NCBI GenBank assembly: GCA_964538375.1
Contig: CAZIFQ010000002.1
Coordinates: 124,001 to 188,000, forward strand
Direction of reading: 5' to 3'
From: JAUUZQ01 sp964538375
GTDB lineage: Bacteria > Bacteroidota > Bacteroidia > Bacteroidales > GCA-2748055
DNA: 64,000 nucleotides
A program made the translations under genes and the position numbers. Below, in pieces: positions 63,384 through 64,000 of the stretch. Numbering within the stretch: position 1 is the first letter of the stretch; the number at the start of each line of letters is the position of its first letter. The notes below the pieces were generated by a model. It worked only from the letters and a program-made list of their open reading frames with translations, was not told the DNA's origin and did no database searches.

Positions 63384-64000
63384 TCAATTGAAAAGCTTCA
63401 TTCTGTCAAGTTTTTCCCCGGAAACCCACCACTCTTCTGGCACTAATTTCCAGTTGAAAAAAGTGTCGGGTTGATAAACATCCTGTTCGCCCAGGTACTG
63501 CATTAGATGGAATCTCAGGTCAATTTGGGTTGCATTGACTATCCTTCCCGGCAACTCTATGGCAGGAATTCCTGATCCACTGGTTAGGTGACCTCCACCA
63601 CCGTTTCCACGATAAGAATTTATTGCAACCAGGAACGTATCTTCTACTGAGAACTGGGAACCGTCACTTTTTTGATGAATAGTTACTTTATCACCGTCTG
63701 GCTTTTGGAGATCTATGGAATAGTCTATTCCCGCTGCAGAAGAGAAATTATAGTATGGGTTCTGCAAGTTCATCCTGCTATCCGGATTGAATTTCAAAAG
63801 AGATGAATTATTACTGGTCATTGTATTGAACCACAGGCCGGCAGCGTGTTCCAAAAATCCGTCGATCTCTCCTCCTGTAAGCTTCATTGTATAGAGCATA
63901 TTCTCGAATCTGTACAGCTTGAACATGTCAGAAACATATACTGCTCCGCTATCCAGGGTTGAGTTGAAAGCCAATGGGGCAGTAAAAGAGATAGTTGCGC
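63384..64000 (-). CDS. 5'-nucleotidase (UshA-type) C-terminal domain, 5' end outside window
   Basis: About 205 codons are visible. The frame is open through the window edge (TISFTAPLAFNSTLDSG at the edge), so the gene starts beyond 64000. Residues typical of the 5'-nucleotidase C-terminal domain: FKLYRFENMLYTMKLTGGEI, FSSAAGIDYSIDL, VAINSYRGNGGGG. It binds the nucleotide base in the UshA family. In Bacteroidota this domain may be a separate gene or fused to the metallophosphatase domain; which applies here cannot be seen. Confidence 0.9.
   Translation of the reverse strand, partial: ATISFTAPLAFNSTLDSGAVYVSDMFKLYRFENMLYTMKLTGGEIDGFLEHAAGLWFNTMTSNNSSLLKFNPDSRMNLQNPYYNFSSAAGIDYSIDLQKPDGDKVTIHQKSDGSQFSVEDTFLVAINSYRGNGGGGHLTSGSGIPAIELPGRIVNATQIDLRFHLMQYLGEQDVYQPDTFFNWKLVPEEWWVSGEKLDRMKLFN

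Overview
The window is a draft-assembly piece (two runs of exactly 100 N inside one repetitive gene) from a Bacteroidota genome, most likely an anaerobic or fermentative member of the Bacteroidia (Marinilabiliales-like; the rank is inferred). Evidence: a type IX secretion (T9SS) type-B sorting domain beside a PorP/SprF protein, a PorE-like OmpA protein, type III glutamine synthetase, DUF2851, DUF3109 and DUF4294 proteins, LytS/LytTR two-component pairs, weak Shine-Dalgarno sequences, TAnnTTTG-type -7 boxes, and an electron-bifurcating [FeFe]-hydrogenase operon. No rRNA, tRNA, CRISPR array or insertion sequence was seen.

Layout. 1-1160: end of pntB (transhydrogenase beta) and its terminator. 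1435-8804: T9SS surface locus with a giant HYR/LamG/DUF2341 adhesin, a small secreted partner, a type-B-CTD protein and PorP/SprF. 8979-11540: LiaF-like membrane protein with a LytS kinase and LytTR regulator, then tag on the other strand. 12474-19682: hydrogenase operon. Two DRTGG proteins, two GHKL ATPases, a PHP protein and a collapsed Fe-S gene precede a [2Fe-2S] protein, HydB, HydA and HydC. 19803-28387: EamA transporter, TPR protein, DUF3109, M20 dipeptidase, glnN, PorE-like protein. 28549-31658: purM-prfA-pyrF operon. 31671-43445: mainly minus strand, with sucC, a TPR lipoprotein, a deoxynucleoside kinase, prolyl oligopeptidase, rpsO-pnp, a K+-channel/TrkA protein and DUF2851; a TrmH-type methylase is on the plus strand. 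43636-47388: acid phosphatase, then a split LysO exporter with arginine deiminase, and two CDGSH iron-sulfur proteins.

47696-56505 is a run of minus-strand genes with very tight spacing: Spy-like protein, 49-codon ORF, 2[4Fe-4S] ferredoxin, membrane cytochrome b, Tat-exported flavoprotein, DUF2490 barrel, CotH-type kinase lipoprotein, LytS kinase, LytTR regulator, SpoIIE phosphatase. It looks like an uncharacterised envelope electron-transfer and signalling system, and several of its proteins share Gly/Pro-rich stretches. 56657-64000: M19 dipeptidase, DUF4294 protein, a 36-bp perfect palindrome, elbB, a three-gene acyl-CoA carboxylase operon (carboxyltransferase, biotin carboxylase, biotin carrier) and a 5'-nucleotidase cut by the window edge.

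The most unusual items are: (i) the remnant of an Fe-hydrogenase-like gene at 13231-13485, which keeps only its apparent ends and has a TGA where the last Fe-S ligand Cys is expected; (ii) the redox/CotH/LytTR cluster; (iii) a shared C-terminal TG-x-I tail on the two adjacent adhesin-locus proteins that lack a recognised T9SS sorting domain.
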